NCBI GenBank assembly: GCA_005804885.1
Contig: SYOX01000335.1
Coordinates: 1 to 48,653, forward strand
Reading direction: 5' to 3'
From: Pseudomonadota bacterium
GTDB taxonomy: Bacteria > Myxococcota_A > Bradymonadia > Bradymonadales > GCA-2716585
DNA length: 48,653 nt
Position 1 is the stretch's first letter. Each line of letters opens with the position of its first letter. The notes beneath the pieces were generated by a model. That model was not told where the DNA came from and ran no database searches. It saw only the letters and a program-made list of their open reading frames with translations. A program made the translations under genes and the position numbers. This document shows, piece by piece, positions 30,701 through 38,394 of the stretch.

Positions 30701-31855
30701 TTCATCATCGTGGGGGAGGGGCTTGGGCTGGGCAACGCGGACATCTTCCGGGGCTTCACGCCGCTGGACATCGAGCGGATCATCCACTCGTCGCCCTTGG
30801 TGCCGTCCAAGCCGGTGGCCGGCGATCACACGACCGCCACGGGGCTCTACTCGGGCACCGTCCGGCTGGACGCGCAGGGGGCGGCGATCTTCGACGCGCG
30901 CTTCCCGTGCGGGCCGGGGCAGGAGGATCAGACGCTCTGCCCGCCTGACGCGGGTCCGACGGGCGCGGGGCTCTTCCACGTCGTCATCGTGGGCTTCGGC
31001 GGGCCCGTGCCGACAAACGACCTGCCCAACATCTACCAGTACGGCTTCGTCTTTGACGCCGACGCGACGGGGCCCAACAACTTCCCCGCGCCTCCTGGCT
31101 TCGAGAACGACTTCTTCCAGGACACCGACCTGTGGTTCGTCGTCGGCGTCGATCAGGGCCCGAGCCTGTCCATCACCGACGCCCGCTCAGGGGCGCTGTC
31201 GCCGGCGCCGATCAACGCCCGCGTCATCATCCGGGGCAATGCCATCGCGCTGGTCGTGCCCGCCCCGGCCTTCGAGGTCGAAGACCCGCCCTTCCGGGTG
31301 ACGGCCTTCCGCCACACGGGCGACTTTGGCCTTGAGGCCCCCTTCAACTACGACGGCTCGCTCCACCCCGCGGTGGAGGAGGGCCTGCGGACCTTCTCCG
31401 GCCAGATCGCGCGGCCTGAGCCCCCCGAGGGGGGCACGGGCGGCGATCTCGACCCGCTGGTCTGCCTCATGCCGCCCTTCCCGCTGACGATCTCGGACAC
31501 GGCGGCCTGCGTGGGCGACGGGATCATGGAGGTCCTCGGCGACGCTCGGGTCGTGGCGACCGAGCCCGCCACCGTGCGCGTCCCCGCCGGGCAGCCGCTG
31601 CGCTTCCGGCTGGTGGGGACAGGGTCGTGCAACTTCTCCATCGTCACCGAGGCCAGGGCCAACGACCCGAACCTCGAAGGGGGCGTCTTCGTCTCTGGCA
31701 TCCAGCTCCGCCCCGGTCAGGTGAGCGACGACTTGACCCTCCCGCCGGAGGTGGTGGAGGCCATGTCGGCCGAGAACTTCGTGGTCACGCTGTGGGACGA
31801 CTGTGAGAACCGCTTCCAGTCCTTCGGCGGGCTCAGCTTCGAGATCGTCCGCTGA
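27776..31855 (+). CDS. Very large lipoprotein with six EF-hand/dockerin-like calcium repeats
   Basis: A 1359-aa lipoprotein (lipobox SLSAC, Cys25). Residues 70-262 hold six dockerin- or EF-hand-like loops: DVDGDGVVDAQD, DVLPDGVVDAQD, DYNEDGEVDAQD, DLDGDGALGFLD, DVNGVEGVGVLD and DVNLDGALDARD, several with canonical calcium-ligand spacing. Residues 430-900 are mostly helical, with no family recognised. At about 929-962 is a Cys-rich segment, CCGDGRQQSFEQCDASDA, resembling DUF4215-type repeats of myxobacterial surface proteins. The C-terminal 390 residues are beta-rich. No catalytic motif is visible, so it is probably a calcium-stabilised surface protein. The ATG at 27776 follows GGGGGG by seven bases and starts the signal peptide directly. 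A strong hairpin follows the stop. Confidence 0.78.
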   Translation: MLNPIVWRLFTLLLWVSVAASLSACGEDGEEGPGPGPGGPGEVAASDAAQEAFGELDVAALTLGEVLERFDVDGDGVVDAQDVQALRSCVEAGESAEGLRCDVLPDGVVDAQDDYLLSFAVGETVGRPEATLAGVIEALEEVADGRADYDLVAAFHDYNEDGEVDAQDIRVLIGVLEEASSGGFDLDGDGALGFLDVRLLSEREAAGFGGGEVAQPDVNGVEGVGVLDLLLLAHAAIYTSEQTFGFLDVNLDGALDARDFCMVSDTPADAGFYRLLMPAEAAEAAFAADRPRFEMCRADGRAVARQVPRLDTEMVVALKPANLYLKAVESPPEGFEPVDAGGSPDRALFVVTTEPTDRPLQSLSMPWSQSLAEPGASRVEVGGEALPEGASLVLPDAIVALTAPDDRGLGRSGQSRAGQARTSYEVKLDERLFSPEQKVDAQEFQDKLNATIASYRALIDGCPCALDEATRLALVRNLVQASQSLDAILSVSVTVLETLNIEGARLARLAQITNAEAAAQFYLLADDIVAMEYIKTGLLVVEVLYDISTGGLGKALEGALGNLISELENDFVLPSPETGGGAAVQNIATSLQGGLSAGLVLDALQGVSARQAAQKAGQEVLSEAAFKTLFKEEFLKAARKKLGNGKELSAAAFETVIKELIKLLPVLYVNYVRAVAMSQDALAVEATQTYVASVLARGRQATVVRELTAARVILEDLKVDLLLRLDSQGCPVTFSATDACDFDLQAAIEAARAKLVMDIARTRTVLDDAVEQTAPDAIFQSTCVEGEVRRSLSEQNLEVAGIARELTQLARLKGSREALAALDLRLARASKKLTELRQAYSALGCAQLFALDVTPAQADAIRDAEVDRVKAFEDFESAVRDALTIYDACQRGAGGQRGACAADLEAARTAPWAAASRALSCLPAYVMQCCGDGRQQSFEQCDASDARSSMCDQGLSCNDRCVCSRPEDEPEIPDDFIIVGEGLGLGNADIFRGFTPLDIERIIHSSPLVPSKPVAGDHTTATGLYSGTVRLDAQGAAIFDARFPCGPGQEDQTLCPPDAGPTGAGLFHVVIVGFGGPVPTNDLPNIYQYGFVFDADATGPNNFPAPPGFENDFFQDTDLWFVVGVDQGPSLSITDARSGALSPAPINARVIIRGNAIALVVPAPAFEVEDPPFRVTAFRHTGDFGLEAPFNYDGSLHPAVEEGLRTFSGQIARPEPPEGGTGGDLDPLVCLMPPFPLTISDTAACVGDGIMEVLGDARVVATEPATVRVPAGQPLRFRLVGTGSCNFSIVTEARANDPNLEGGVFVSGIQLRPGQVSDDLTLPPEVVEAMSAENFVVTLWDDCENRFQSFGGLSFEIVR

Positions 31856-31861
31856 CCTCCC

Positions 31862-31893
31862 CCTCGGGCCGGGCGCCGGCGTCCGGCCCGAGG
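31862..31893 (+). terminator. Perfect 11-bp GC hairpin after the large lipoprotein gene
   Basis: CCTCGGGCCGG (31862-31872) pairs exactly with CCGGCCCGAGG (31883-31893) around a 10-nt loop, starting 7 nt after the stop codon. No T-run follows, as is common in very GC-rich genomes. It is the best terminator-like stem on this strand. Confidence 0.6.
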
Positions 31894-31904
31894 ACCGCGA
31901 TGCT

Positions 31905-31993
31905 CCCCGCGAGCGGCGTGAGGCGTCGAGCTGCTCCAGCGCGGGTTCTCCCCCCGCGAGCGGCATGGAGGCGTCGAGCTGCTCCAGCGCGGG
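31905..31993. repeat. Direct repeat pair of about 41 nt in an intergenic region
   Basis: The segments 31905-31945 and 31952-31993 are nearly identical (core GGCGTCGAGCTGCTCCAGCG), differing by a few bases around the GGCGTGAGG/GGCATGGAGG junction. The period is 47 nt. They lie just after the hairpin and 110 nt before the next start. Confidence 0.85.
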
Positions 31994-32100
31994 CGTCGGT
32001 GGGCGTCCAGGCGGCGATTTGTGGATCGGAGCGGCGGCGCGGTGTAGGCTCGGTGCGTAGCCATTGCAGGTCGACGAGGCGCCGTCTTCTGCGTTGTATC

Positions 32101-34443
32101 ATGTTGATCTTGAATATCATTCTTGAAGGGCTCGGCGGGCCGTCGAGGGTCCACGGGCCGAGGTGGGCGCGTGTCGGGCGGCTCGGGCTCGGGCTCGGGC
32201 TCGCGGCGGCGCTGCTGTCGTGCAGCGGCCCTGGCGCCGAGCGGTGCGCGCCCGAGGCGACGGCGCCTTGCGCATGCGCCGACGGTCAGGCGGGCCTGCG
32301 CGTCTGCACGGAGGCCCGCGTCTTTGACGGCTGCCGGTGTGACCTTGCGGCCTCGGAGCGAGGCGCGGATCGGGGTGCCGACGCCGGATCGGGTGCAATC
32401 AGGGCGAGATCGTTGGATCCTGAGGGCGTCGCGGGGTCGGTCCAGGCGAGGCCCGATCCCTGGTTCGCGCTCCAGGCGCCGGCGTCGGTGTCGCTGGGGG
32501 CGGTCAGGGCAGGCGAGGCGCTGGGGGCAGCGGCGCTCTCTCTGGAGGCTCTGGGGGGGCTGGGCTCGTCGGGTGCGGTGGTGATCGAGGTCGAGGGGCC
32601 TTTTGAGGTCGTGGGGTCGCGGGATCCGCTGGGGCCGCGGGAGCTTCGCCGGCTGGAGGTGCGGGCGACGGGCGCGCAGGGTCTGCCCCGGCTGCTGTCG
32701 GGTCGCGCGCGGGTGGAGGTGGACGGGCATCGGGCGGAGGTGGCGCTCTCGGCGGCGATCCTCGACCCGAAGATCCCCGACGGGGTCCGGTGGGGGCACG
32801 CGGCGCTGGGTCGGCAGGCGGTCATTGCGATGCCCTCGGCGCCCTTCCCGCACCGCAACGGCCCTTATCAAGACGACTCGGTGTTGATCTTCGTGCCGGA
32901 TCACTTCACGGGCCGCGAGGGGGTCAACGTCGTGCTGCACGCCCACGGCTACCACGCCAGGGTTCGGGACGTGACGCCAGCGCACGCGCTGGCCGAGCAG
33001 GTGGTGCTCTCGGGTCGCGATGTCGTGCTGGTGGCGCCGCAGGGCCCCTTGATGGCCGCGGACATGGCGCTGGGCAAGCTGGACAAGCGCGGCGGCCTCA
33101 GGCGCCTGCTCGAAGACGTGGTGGCCGTGCTCTACCGCGACGGCCTGGCGCCGATCCCCGCCCTCGGGGAGGTGGTCCTGACGGCGCACTCGGGCGGCTA
33201 CCGGGGGGTCGCCAACATGCTCGACGCCGAGGACGTCCCCGTCAAGGCGGTCCACCTCTTCGACGCGCTCTACTCCAGAGTCTCGGCTTTCTACATGTTC
33301 GGGCGGCGCGGGGCCGTCGTCCGCTCCTCCTTCACGTGGAAGAGCGCCACCGAGGACGACAACGCACAGCTGACCCGGCTGCTGGCGTCCAACCGGGTCC
33401 GCGTCGGCGAGCGCTTCACCGAGCGCGAGCTGCGCCGCCGCCGCGCGACCATCGGGATGATGCGCGTCCCCCACGACGAGACCGTGCGCACCGGCCAGAT
33501 CTACGCCCGCCTCCTGGCCACCTCTGGCCTGCGCCCCTCGCCCTTATCCCCGCCGATCCTGATCGCGACCGAGCACGAGGGGGACAAGGCCCGCGTGCGC
33601 TGGTGGAGCGATCCAGGGGAGCCCGCCCGCCGGTGCGTGGTGGAGGGCTCCGAGGACGGCCTGGCGTGGCACACTCTGGCCGAGGTGGCCGTGGCGGCCG
33701 AGGAGGGCGTTGAGCGCGAGGCGCTGGTGGCGCCGATGCCCTGGCTGCGGGTGCGGGCTCTTGATCAGGCGGGCGGCGAGTCGCTGGCCTCGGATCGCTA
33801 CGGCGCCACGGGGCGGCGGTGGCTGATCGTGGACGGCTTCGACAGAGCCATCGACGGGCGCTGGCCCTTGCCCAGCCACGGCTTCGCGGCGGCGCTCGGT
33901 AACGCGCTCGGCGAGCCCTTCTCGGTGGCCTCGCACGACGCCGTCGCCGAAGGGCTGGTCAAGCTGACCGATTACGCCCGCGTGCTCTGGTTCGTCGGCG
34001 ACGAGGGGCACCGCGACCTCGTCCTCGATCCCTACGAGTGGCGCCTCCTCGACGCCTGGCTCGACCAGGGCGGCCGCCTGATCTTCAGCGGCGCCGACGC
34101 CGCCGAGGGCCTGCGCCCCGATCTGCTGGCCAACCTCTTCGGCGTGAGCCTCTTCGACGGCGCCACCCCCGCGGCGCGCGCGGCAGGCCGGCCCATCGCC
34201 GCGCTCCCCCCGCTGCCCGGCTTTGAGCGCCCCGACAGCCTCGACGGCCCCGACGCCTTCAACGGCCTCGACGTGTTGGATGCCCTCGACGGCCCCGATG
34301 TGATCTGGAGCTACGACGGCCACCACGGGGGCGCCGCCGTCGGCCGCGCCCACCGCGTCGTCTTCGTCGGCTTCGGGCTGGAGAACCTCTCGGACGCAGA
34401 TCGCGCCCCGGCGCTGTCCGAATTGGTCAAATATTTGAAATAG
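32101..34443 (+). CDS. Alpha/beta-hydrolase lipoprotein with Fn3-like and golvesin/GATase-like domains
   Basis: A 780-aa envelope protein. The ATG at 32101 gives a signal ending LLSC (lipobox Cys41), but there is no Shine-Dalgarno, so the start is moderately sure. A Cys-rich stub (ERCAPEATAPCACADG) follows. Residues 240-460 look like an alpha/beta-hydrolase: VNVVLHAHGYHAR for the oxyanion strand and TAHSGGYRGVAN (nucleophile Ser about 363). Residues 480-560 are Fn3-like. From about 575 on, WLIVDGFDRAIDGRWPL, VLWFVGDEGHRD and LDQGGRLIFSGADAAEGL match the domain seen in golvesin- or xanthan-lyase-associated proteins. It is probably an esterase or polysaccharide deacylase; the substrate is unknown. 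DGPD/DALD repeats occur near the end. Confidence 0.7.
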   Translation: MLILNIILEGLGGPSRVHGPRWARVGRLGLGLGLAAALLSCSGPGAERCAPEATAPCACADGQAGLRVCTEARVFDGCRCDLAASERGADRGADAGSGAIRARSLDPEGVAGSVQARPDPWFALQAPASVSLGAVRAGEALGAAALSLEALGGLGSSGAVVIEVEGPFEVVGSRDPLGPRELRRLEVRATGAQGLPRLLSGRARVEVDGHRAEVALSAAILDPKIPDGVRWGHAALGRQAVIAMPSAPFPHRNGPYQDDSVLIFVPDHFTGREGVNVVLHAHGYHARVRDVTPAHALAEQVVLSGRDVVLVAPQGPLMAADMALGKLDKRGGLRRLLEDVVAVLYRDGLAPIPALGEVVLTAHSGGYRGVANMLDAEDVPVKAVHLFDALYSRVSAFYMFGRRGAVVRSSFTWKSATEDDNAQLTRLLASNRVRVGERFTERELRRRRATIGMMRVPHDETVRTGQIYARLLATSGLRPSPLSPPILIATEHEGDKARVRWWSDPGEPARRCVVEGSEDGLAWHTLAEVAVAAEEGVEREALVAPMPWLRVRALDQAGGESLASDRYGATGRRWLIVDGFDRAIDGRWPLPSHGFAAALGNALGEPFSVASHDAVAEGLVKLTDYARVLWFVGDEGHRDLVLDPYEWRLLDAWLDQGGRLIFSGADAAEGLRPDLLANLFGVSLFDGATPAARAAGRPIAALPPLPGFERPDSLDGPDAFNGLDVLDALDGPDVIWSYDGHHGGAAVGRAHRVVFVGFGLENLSDADRAPALSELVKYLK

Positions 34444-34458
34444 ATGGTAGGTTCACCT

Positions 34459-34479
34459 GCGCGCCCCTCTGCGGCGCGC
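34459..34479 (+). terminator. Hairpin between the hydrolase and FHA genes
   Basis: GCGCGC (34459-34464) and GCGCGC (34474-34479) pair around a 9-nt loop and are followed by GGCTTTC. A separate 10-nt palindrome, CTTTCGAAAG, is at 34482-34491. Possible weak terminator or leader structure before the FHA gene at 34509. Confidence 0.3.
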
Positions 34480-34508
34480 GGCTTTCGAAAGGTGGAGGAG
34501 TCCCTGCG

Positions 34509-35168
34509 ATGCTGACCAACAGCCTGATTCTTGTGGGTGTAATAGCGATCTTCGGCGTGATCATCTACGCCATCCTCCGGACCGGCGACAAGCGCGGCCA
34601 GAGCAAGAAGAGCCCCGACGCGCGCCCCGTCGCGTCGACCAGGCCCAACCAGCGCCGCAACTGGCTGGTGGGGTCCTGCGATCCGATCCAGGGTCGGGCC
34701 TGGCACATCGGCAGCCGGACCGCCACGCTCGGCCGCGGCGTGAGCAACTTCGTCCAGATCACCGACAAGGACGTCTCCCGGGTCCACTGCCAGTTCATCC
34801 CCTCGCCGGTCGGCCTCCAGGTCAAGGACATGGACAGCGGCAATGGCTTCCTCGTCAACGGCGAGCGCGTCAACGGCATTCATACGCTCAAGGACGGCGA
34901 CACGCTCAAGGTCGGCAACATGTCCTTCGTCTTCCATGAGGTCGGAGACTTCGAAGACTACGCGCTCCAGGCTGGCAAGGCCGTCGGCGTCACCGTCAGC
35001 CGCCCGACCATGCTCAGCGGCGTCCAGACCGTCGGCGAGATGGTCCGAAGCGCGCTCGAGGCTCACTCCGGCGACGTCGAGGCCGCTGCGGAGAGTGTCG
35101 GCATGGACATCGAGAAGTTCCAGTGGCTCTGCCAGAGCCAGAACATCAACCCCGAGGATTACCGATAG
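34509..35168 (+). CDS. Membrane-anchored FHA protein with Fis-like C-terminal helices
   Basis: A 219-aa protein. A single N-terminal helix at 4-23 (NSLILVGVIAIFGVIIYAIL) anchors it, with FHA on the cytoplasmic side. The FHA domain spans about 66-145: GRG at 75-77, VSRVH at 89-93, SGNGFLVNG at 110-118. The last 45 residues, SALEAHSGDVEAAAESVG then MDIEKFQWLCQSQNI, align in spacing with the Fis-type helix-turn-helix tail of response regulators (G-N-x-T-R-A-A-x3-G-I), but the basic residues needed for DNA contact are gone. It probably acts in phosphopeptide signalling. GGAGGAG precedes the ATG. It is followed after 141 bp by the GT-C-like gene. Confidence 0.82.
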   Translation: MLTNSLILVGVIAIFGVIIYAILRTGDKRGQSKKSPDARPVASTRPNQRRNWLVGSCDPIQGRAWHIGSRTATLGRGVSNFVQITDKDVSRVHCQFIPSPVGLQVKDMDSGNGFLVNGERVNGIHTLKDGDTLKVGNMSFVFHEVGDFEDYALQAGKAVGVTVSRPTMLSGVQTVGEMVRSALEAHSGDVEAAAESVGMDIEKFQWLCQSQNINPEDYR

Positions 35169-35246
35169 GCAGACCCCGTCGAGGAACAATCAGCCCTCGT
35201 TGAGGAAAGACCCCGTCGAGGAACCAGAAGACCCTGCGGTGGGGGA

Positions 35247-35343
35247 AGGATGCTGTCGCGCTTTGTCGAGGAGGCGGGAGAGCCCGTCGCCTCGTAGAGC
35301 CGGGAAGTCGTGGAGGGCAGGACGCTGTCGCGCTTTGTCGAGG
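35247..35343. repeat. Direct repeat pair covering the 5' end of the membrane-protein gene (25 nt, 72-nt period)
   Basis: The 25-nt segments 35247-35271 and 35319-35343 differ at one position (core GCTGTCGCGCTTTGTCGAGG). The second copy encodes residues 4-12 of the membrane protein. The first copy provides a 15-codon mini-ORF (ATG at 35250) reading MLSRFVEEAGEPVAS. Just upstream, GACCCCGTCGAGGAAC occurs twice (35172 and 35209). Confidence 0.8.
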
Positions 35344-37178
35344 CCTGGAAGGTGCGGCTGGCCAGCCCGCGGATCGCGATCGTGGCGCCGCTTCTTGCGC
35401 TGGCGTTGACGGCGCCTGCGATGCTGGGGGGGCTTCACACCGACGATCACCTGCACCGCGTCTCGCTGACGACCTCCGATCCTGTCACCGCCCGCGATCC
35501 CTGGGACATCTTCTCGCTGGCGCCGGCCCCTGGCGCGCCGCTGGGCGCGGTGGTGGACGCCGGGGTGTTGCCGTGGTGGACGCCCGAGGGGGCGAACTTG
35601 CGGCTGTGGCGCCCGCTGGCGTCGCTTTCGCACTGGGTCGACTGGCGGGCGCTGAAGGCGCCGGTCTGGGCGATGCACCTTGAAAACTTGTTGTGGTACG
35701 CGGCTTTGGTCGTGATCGTCGGGGCGCTCTACCGGCGCCTCCTGACGCCCTCGGCGGTTGAGGGCGCGGAGGGGGCGGGGCTCGGGGCGGGGATCAGGGC
35801 GTGGCCGGCCTGGGTGGCGGGGATGGCGGGGTTGTTCTACGCGATCGACGACGCGCACGGGGTGGCGGCGGGGTGGATCGCGAACCGGAACGCGGTGATG
35901 GCGGCGGTTTTTGGATTCGGCGCGCTGCTGGCCTACGAGCGCTGGCGTCGGGAGGCGTGGCGGCCAGGGCTGGCGTGGGCGCTGGCGGGGTTGTCGGCGG
36001 CGCTCTTGAGCGCGGAGGTGGCGATCTCGATCCTGGGCTACATGGCGGCGCACGCGCTCTTCATGGATCGAGGGTCGAGGCGGTCGCGGTTGGTGGCCCT
36101 GGCGCCCTTCGTGGGGCTTGGGGTGGTGTGGCAGGTGGTCTATCGGGGGTTGGGTTACGGCAATCGGGGCTCGGGGCTGTTTCTGGACCCGATCGACGCG
36201 CCGCTGGGCTTCGCGGTGGAGGCGCCGTCGAGGGCCTCGGCGCTGGTCTTCGGGCAATGGGGGTGGGTGCCCTCGGATCTGTGGGTAGCGGTGCCGGAGG
36301 GCGAGGGGCACCTGGCGGTGATGGTCGGGGCGGCCGTGTTCGGGGCGCTGATCCTGGGGGCCTGCAGGCCGCTGCTGGCGCGAGACAGCGCGGCTCGCTT
36401 CTTCATGGTGGGGTCGTTGTTGTCGATGGCGCCGATCTGCGCGACCTTCCCGATGGATCGGCTCCTGCTCTTCGTGGGCTTCGGGGCGATGGGGACGATC
36501 GCGCAGGTGATCGGCGCGGCGGCCGAGCCGCCGGTCTGGATGGAGCCTGGGCCGCGGTGGCGGCGGCGGGCGAGGACGCTGGGGATCTCGTGGGTGATCA
36601 TCCATGGGGGGCTCGCGCCGCTGCTCCTGCCGCTGCGGACGATGACGCCCGAGCTGCTGGCGCCCTCCTTTGAGCGTTTGAGCGAGGCCCTGCCGGACGA
36701 CATCGAGGGCAAGGAGCTGGTGGTGGTCAGCGCGCCGGACTTCTGGTCCGCCGGCCTGACCCCCGTCGTGCGTCGATCGCAAGGGAGGCCCTCGCCGGAG
36801 CGCGTTCGGGTGTTGTCGGCGGGCCTGGAGGGCTTGATCGTCGAGCGGGTCGCGGTCGACGCGGTGGCGCTGCGTCGAGCCGAGGGGGTCTTCAGCGATC
36901 CGATGGCGCGGCTCTTCCAGGGTGAACGTCGGGGCGGCAGGGCGGGCGAGTCGGTGTCGTTGAGCGGCGTGGTGATCGAGGTCGAGGCGGTCAACGAGGC
37001 CTCGCGGCCCTCGTCGGTGGTCTACCGCTTTGAGGGCGCGCTGGAGGGTGAGGGGCGGGTCTGGGTGATTTGGCGAGGGGGGGGGTACGCGCGCTTTGAG
37101 CTGCCGGGGGTGGGGGAGAGGGTGGAGGTGCCGGCGATGGCCGTGGAGGCGATCTTCGCGCCGAGGGGCGAGCCGTGA
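35310..37178 (+). CDS. Polytopic membrane protein, GT-C glycosyltransferase-like
   Basis: A 622-aa protein with about ten transmembrane helices in residues 20-440 and a soluble C-terminal domain of about 170 residues. The first extracytoplasmic loop contains GGLHTDDHLHR, reminiscent of the acidic loop-1 motif of GT-C enzymes, and LWRPLASLSHWVDW is typical of uncharacterised membrane glycosyltransferase-like or tetratricopeptide-associated membrane proteins of large-genome bacteria. Assignment to GT-C is tentative. The start is GTG at 35310 with a weak, close GGGAAG; no better start is visible. The stop overlaps the GTG of the HEAT gene (GTGA). The soluble tail (AGESVSLSGVVIEVEAV) is beta-rich. 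Confidence 0.65.
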   Translation: MEGRTLSRFVEAWKVRLASPRIAIVAPLLALALTAPAMLGGLHTDDHLHRVSLTTSDPVTARDPWDIFSLAPAPGAPLGAVVDAGVLPWWTPEGANLRLWRPLASLSHWVDWRALKAPVWAMHLENLLWYAALVVIVGALYRRLLTPSAVEGAEGAGLGAGIRAWPAWVAGMAGLFYAIDDAHGVAAGWIANRNAVMAAVFGFGALLAYERWRREAWRPGLAWALAGLSAALLSAEVAISILGYMAAHALFMDRGSRRSRLVALAPFVGLGVVWQVVYRGLGYGNRGSGLFLDPIDAPLGFAVEAPSRASALVFGQWGWVPSDLWVAVPEGEGHLAVMVGAAVFGALILGACRPLLARDSAARFFMVGSLLSMAPICATFPMDRLLLFVGFGAMGTIAQVIGAAAEPPVWMEPGPRWRRRARTLGISWVIIHGGLAPLLLPLRTMTPELLAPSFERLSEALPDDIEGKELVVVSAPDFWSAGLTPVVRRSQGRPSPERVRVLSAGLEGLIVERVAVDAVALRRAEGVFSDPMARLFQGERRGGRAGESVSLSGVVIEVEAVNEASRPSSVVYRFEGALEGEGRVWVIWRGGGYARFELPGVGERVEVPAMAVEAIFAPRGEP

Positions 37179-37978
37179 GGATCGCCGAGGTGGAGGCGAT
37201 CGTGGACGACCTGGGGGGGGCGGATCACCTGAGGCGGGTGCGTTGCGCGCAGCGGTTGAGGGAGGAGGCGTCGGCGGAGGTCGTCGAGGCGGTGATCGAG
37301 CGCGGGTTGGCCGACGGGCGTGCGAACGCGCAGGCGGAGGCAGCCCGGCTGGCCGGGGACGTGGGGCACGGGGCGTCGGCCAGGGCGCTCAGGGCTCTGG
37401 TGATGGACGGGCGCCGTGCGGTGCGGGTGAGGAAGGCGGCGGCGTCGGCCTTGGGGTTGCTGGGCGATCTTGAGGGGATCGAGGCGCTGGAGGCGGCGCT
37501 GGGGCACCCCGACGCGATGTTTCGGCGGGCTGTTGTGGAGGCGGCGGGGCGGATCGGGGGATCGAGGGCGCTGGGGCTGCTGCGGTCGGGGTTGGGGGCT
37601 GGGGTCTGGCAGGTGCGGATGGAGGCGGCGGTGGGCCTGGGCGGGATGCCGGTCGAGGTCGCGGGGGAGGCGATCGAGGGGCTGATGGGGGCGGTCGAGG
37701 TGGAGGGTCACGACGAGACCGCCGAGCAGATGTTGAGGTCGCTGGCGGAGCTGGGCGTGCGGGCCGAGGGTCATCGGGGGGCGGTCGAGGTGGCGCTGCG
37801 GGGCCACCTGGAGCCCGTGGCGCGGTGGCGGGCGTCGATGGCGGCGGCGCGGGGGCTGGGCGAGCTGGGGGCGGTGGGGTCCATGGAGGCGCTGCGCGGG
37901 GCGTTGAGGCGCGATCCGCCGCTGCCGGTGGCCGAGCAGGTGGTCTGGGCGCTGGGGCGGCTGTCGCCCCCGGGATGA
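37175..37978 (+). CDS. HEAT-repeat protein, coupled to the membrane protein
   Basis: A 267-aa soluble, all-helical protein of about six HEAT repeats with consensus VRKAAASALGLLGD, FRRAVVEAAGRIGG, VRMEAAVGLGGM and WRASMAAARGLGELGA. HEAT solenoids usually serve as protein-binding scaffolds, and phycobilisome lyase-type PBS repeats look similar. The GTG start overlaps the stop of the membrane-protein gene by four bases, so the two are translationally coupled and the solenoid probably binds that protein or its product. The 3' end with its stop codon lies inside a 30-nt direct repeat. Confidence 0.8.
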   Translation: MRIAEVEAIVDDLGGADHLRRVRCAQRLREEASAEVVEAVIERGLADGRANAQAEAARLAGDVGHGASARALRALVMDGRRAVRVRKAAASALGLLGDLEGIEALEAALGHPDAMFRRAVVEAAGRIGGSRALGLLRSGLGAGVWQVRMEAAVGLGGMPVEVAGEAIEGLMGAVEVEGHDETAEQMLRSLAELGVRAEGHRGAVEVALRGHLEPVARWRASMAAARGLGELGAVGSMEALRGALRRDPPLPVAEQVVWALGRLSPPG

Positions 37979-38060
37979 TCGCCGGTCCGCGGCCTGATCT
38001 CTCCCACGTCACCTCCGGCGCGCTCTCCGGCGGCTGTCGCCCCTGGGATGATCGCCGGTC
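37958..38060. repeat. Direct repeat pair overlapping a stop codon (30 nt, 73-nt period)
   Basis: The 30-nt segments 37958-37987 and 38031-38060 differ at one base (core GGGATGATCGCCGGTC). The first copy contains the last codons and the TGA of the HEAT gene; the second is intergenic. Confidence 0.85.
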
Positions 38061-38394
38061 GTGGCCCTCAAGCGCCTGGGGTCGCTTTGTGCGATCGTCG
38101 GGTCGCCCGCGCCCCTCGTTGGCGTTTTGCATCTGCGCTTGGGGTGCCTTCGGTCGCTTTGTTGGAGCGTCCTGGCGTCCGGAGGGCCACGCCGTCGATC
38201 CAACGTCGTTTTAAGTGTTTGTTTTAATTATCTTTAGTTCTTCCGTCTGGCTCGTGGAGGGGGGTGAGGTGTCGGGCCATCCGGGTGAGGATTGTGGGGG
38301 CGGTTCGCATGGGGTGTTGACGCGTTCGGGGTGATGGGCGAGGCTCCAGGGAGAGGTTGCCAGGCTTGAAGGAGAGGGTGAAGGAGGCATTGTC
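37979..38394. other. Intergenic region, 416 bp, with repeat copy and AT-rich island
   Basis: Holds the second copy of the 30-nt repeat, a loosely repeated TCGCTTTGT motif (near 38083 and 38152), and an AT-rich island at 38207-38242 (TTTTAAGTGTTTGTTTTAAT) that is exceptional for this GC content and may be the promoter region of the peptidase gene. I see no gene in it. Confidence 0.5.

Noticed and set aside
27746..30979. 1077-codon minus-strand open frame
   Set aside because: It mirrors the large lipoprotein gene, which has a signal peptide, repeats and normal composition. The antisense product is low-complexity Arg/His/Leu sequence.
34248..34310. DGPD/GLDV/DALD tandem-like repeat in the hydrolase C-terminus
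   Set aside because: It is a short low-complexity Asp/Leu-rich stretch; too irregular to call a repeat domain or calcium-binding array.
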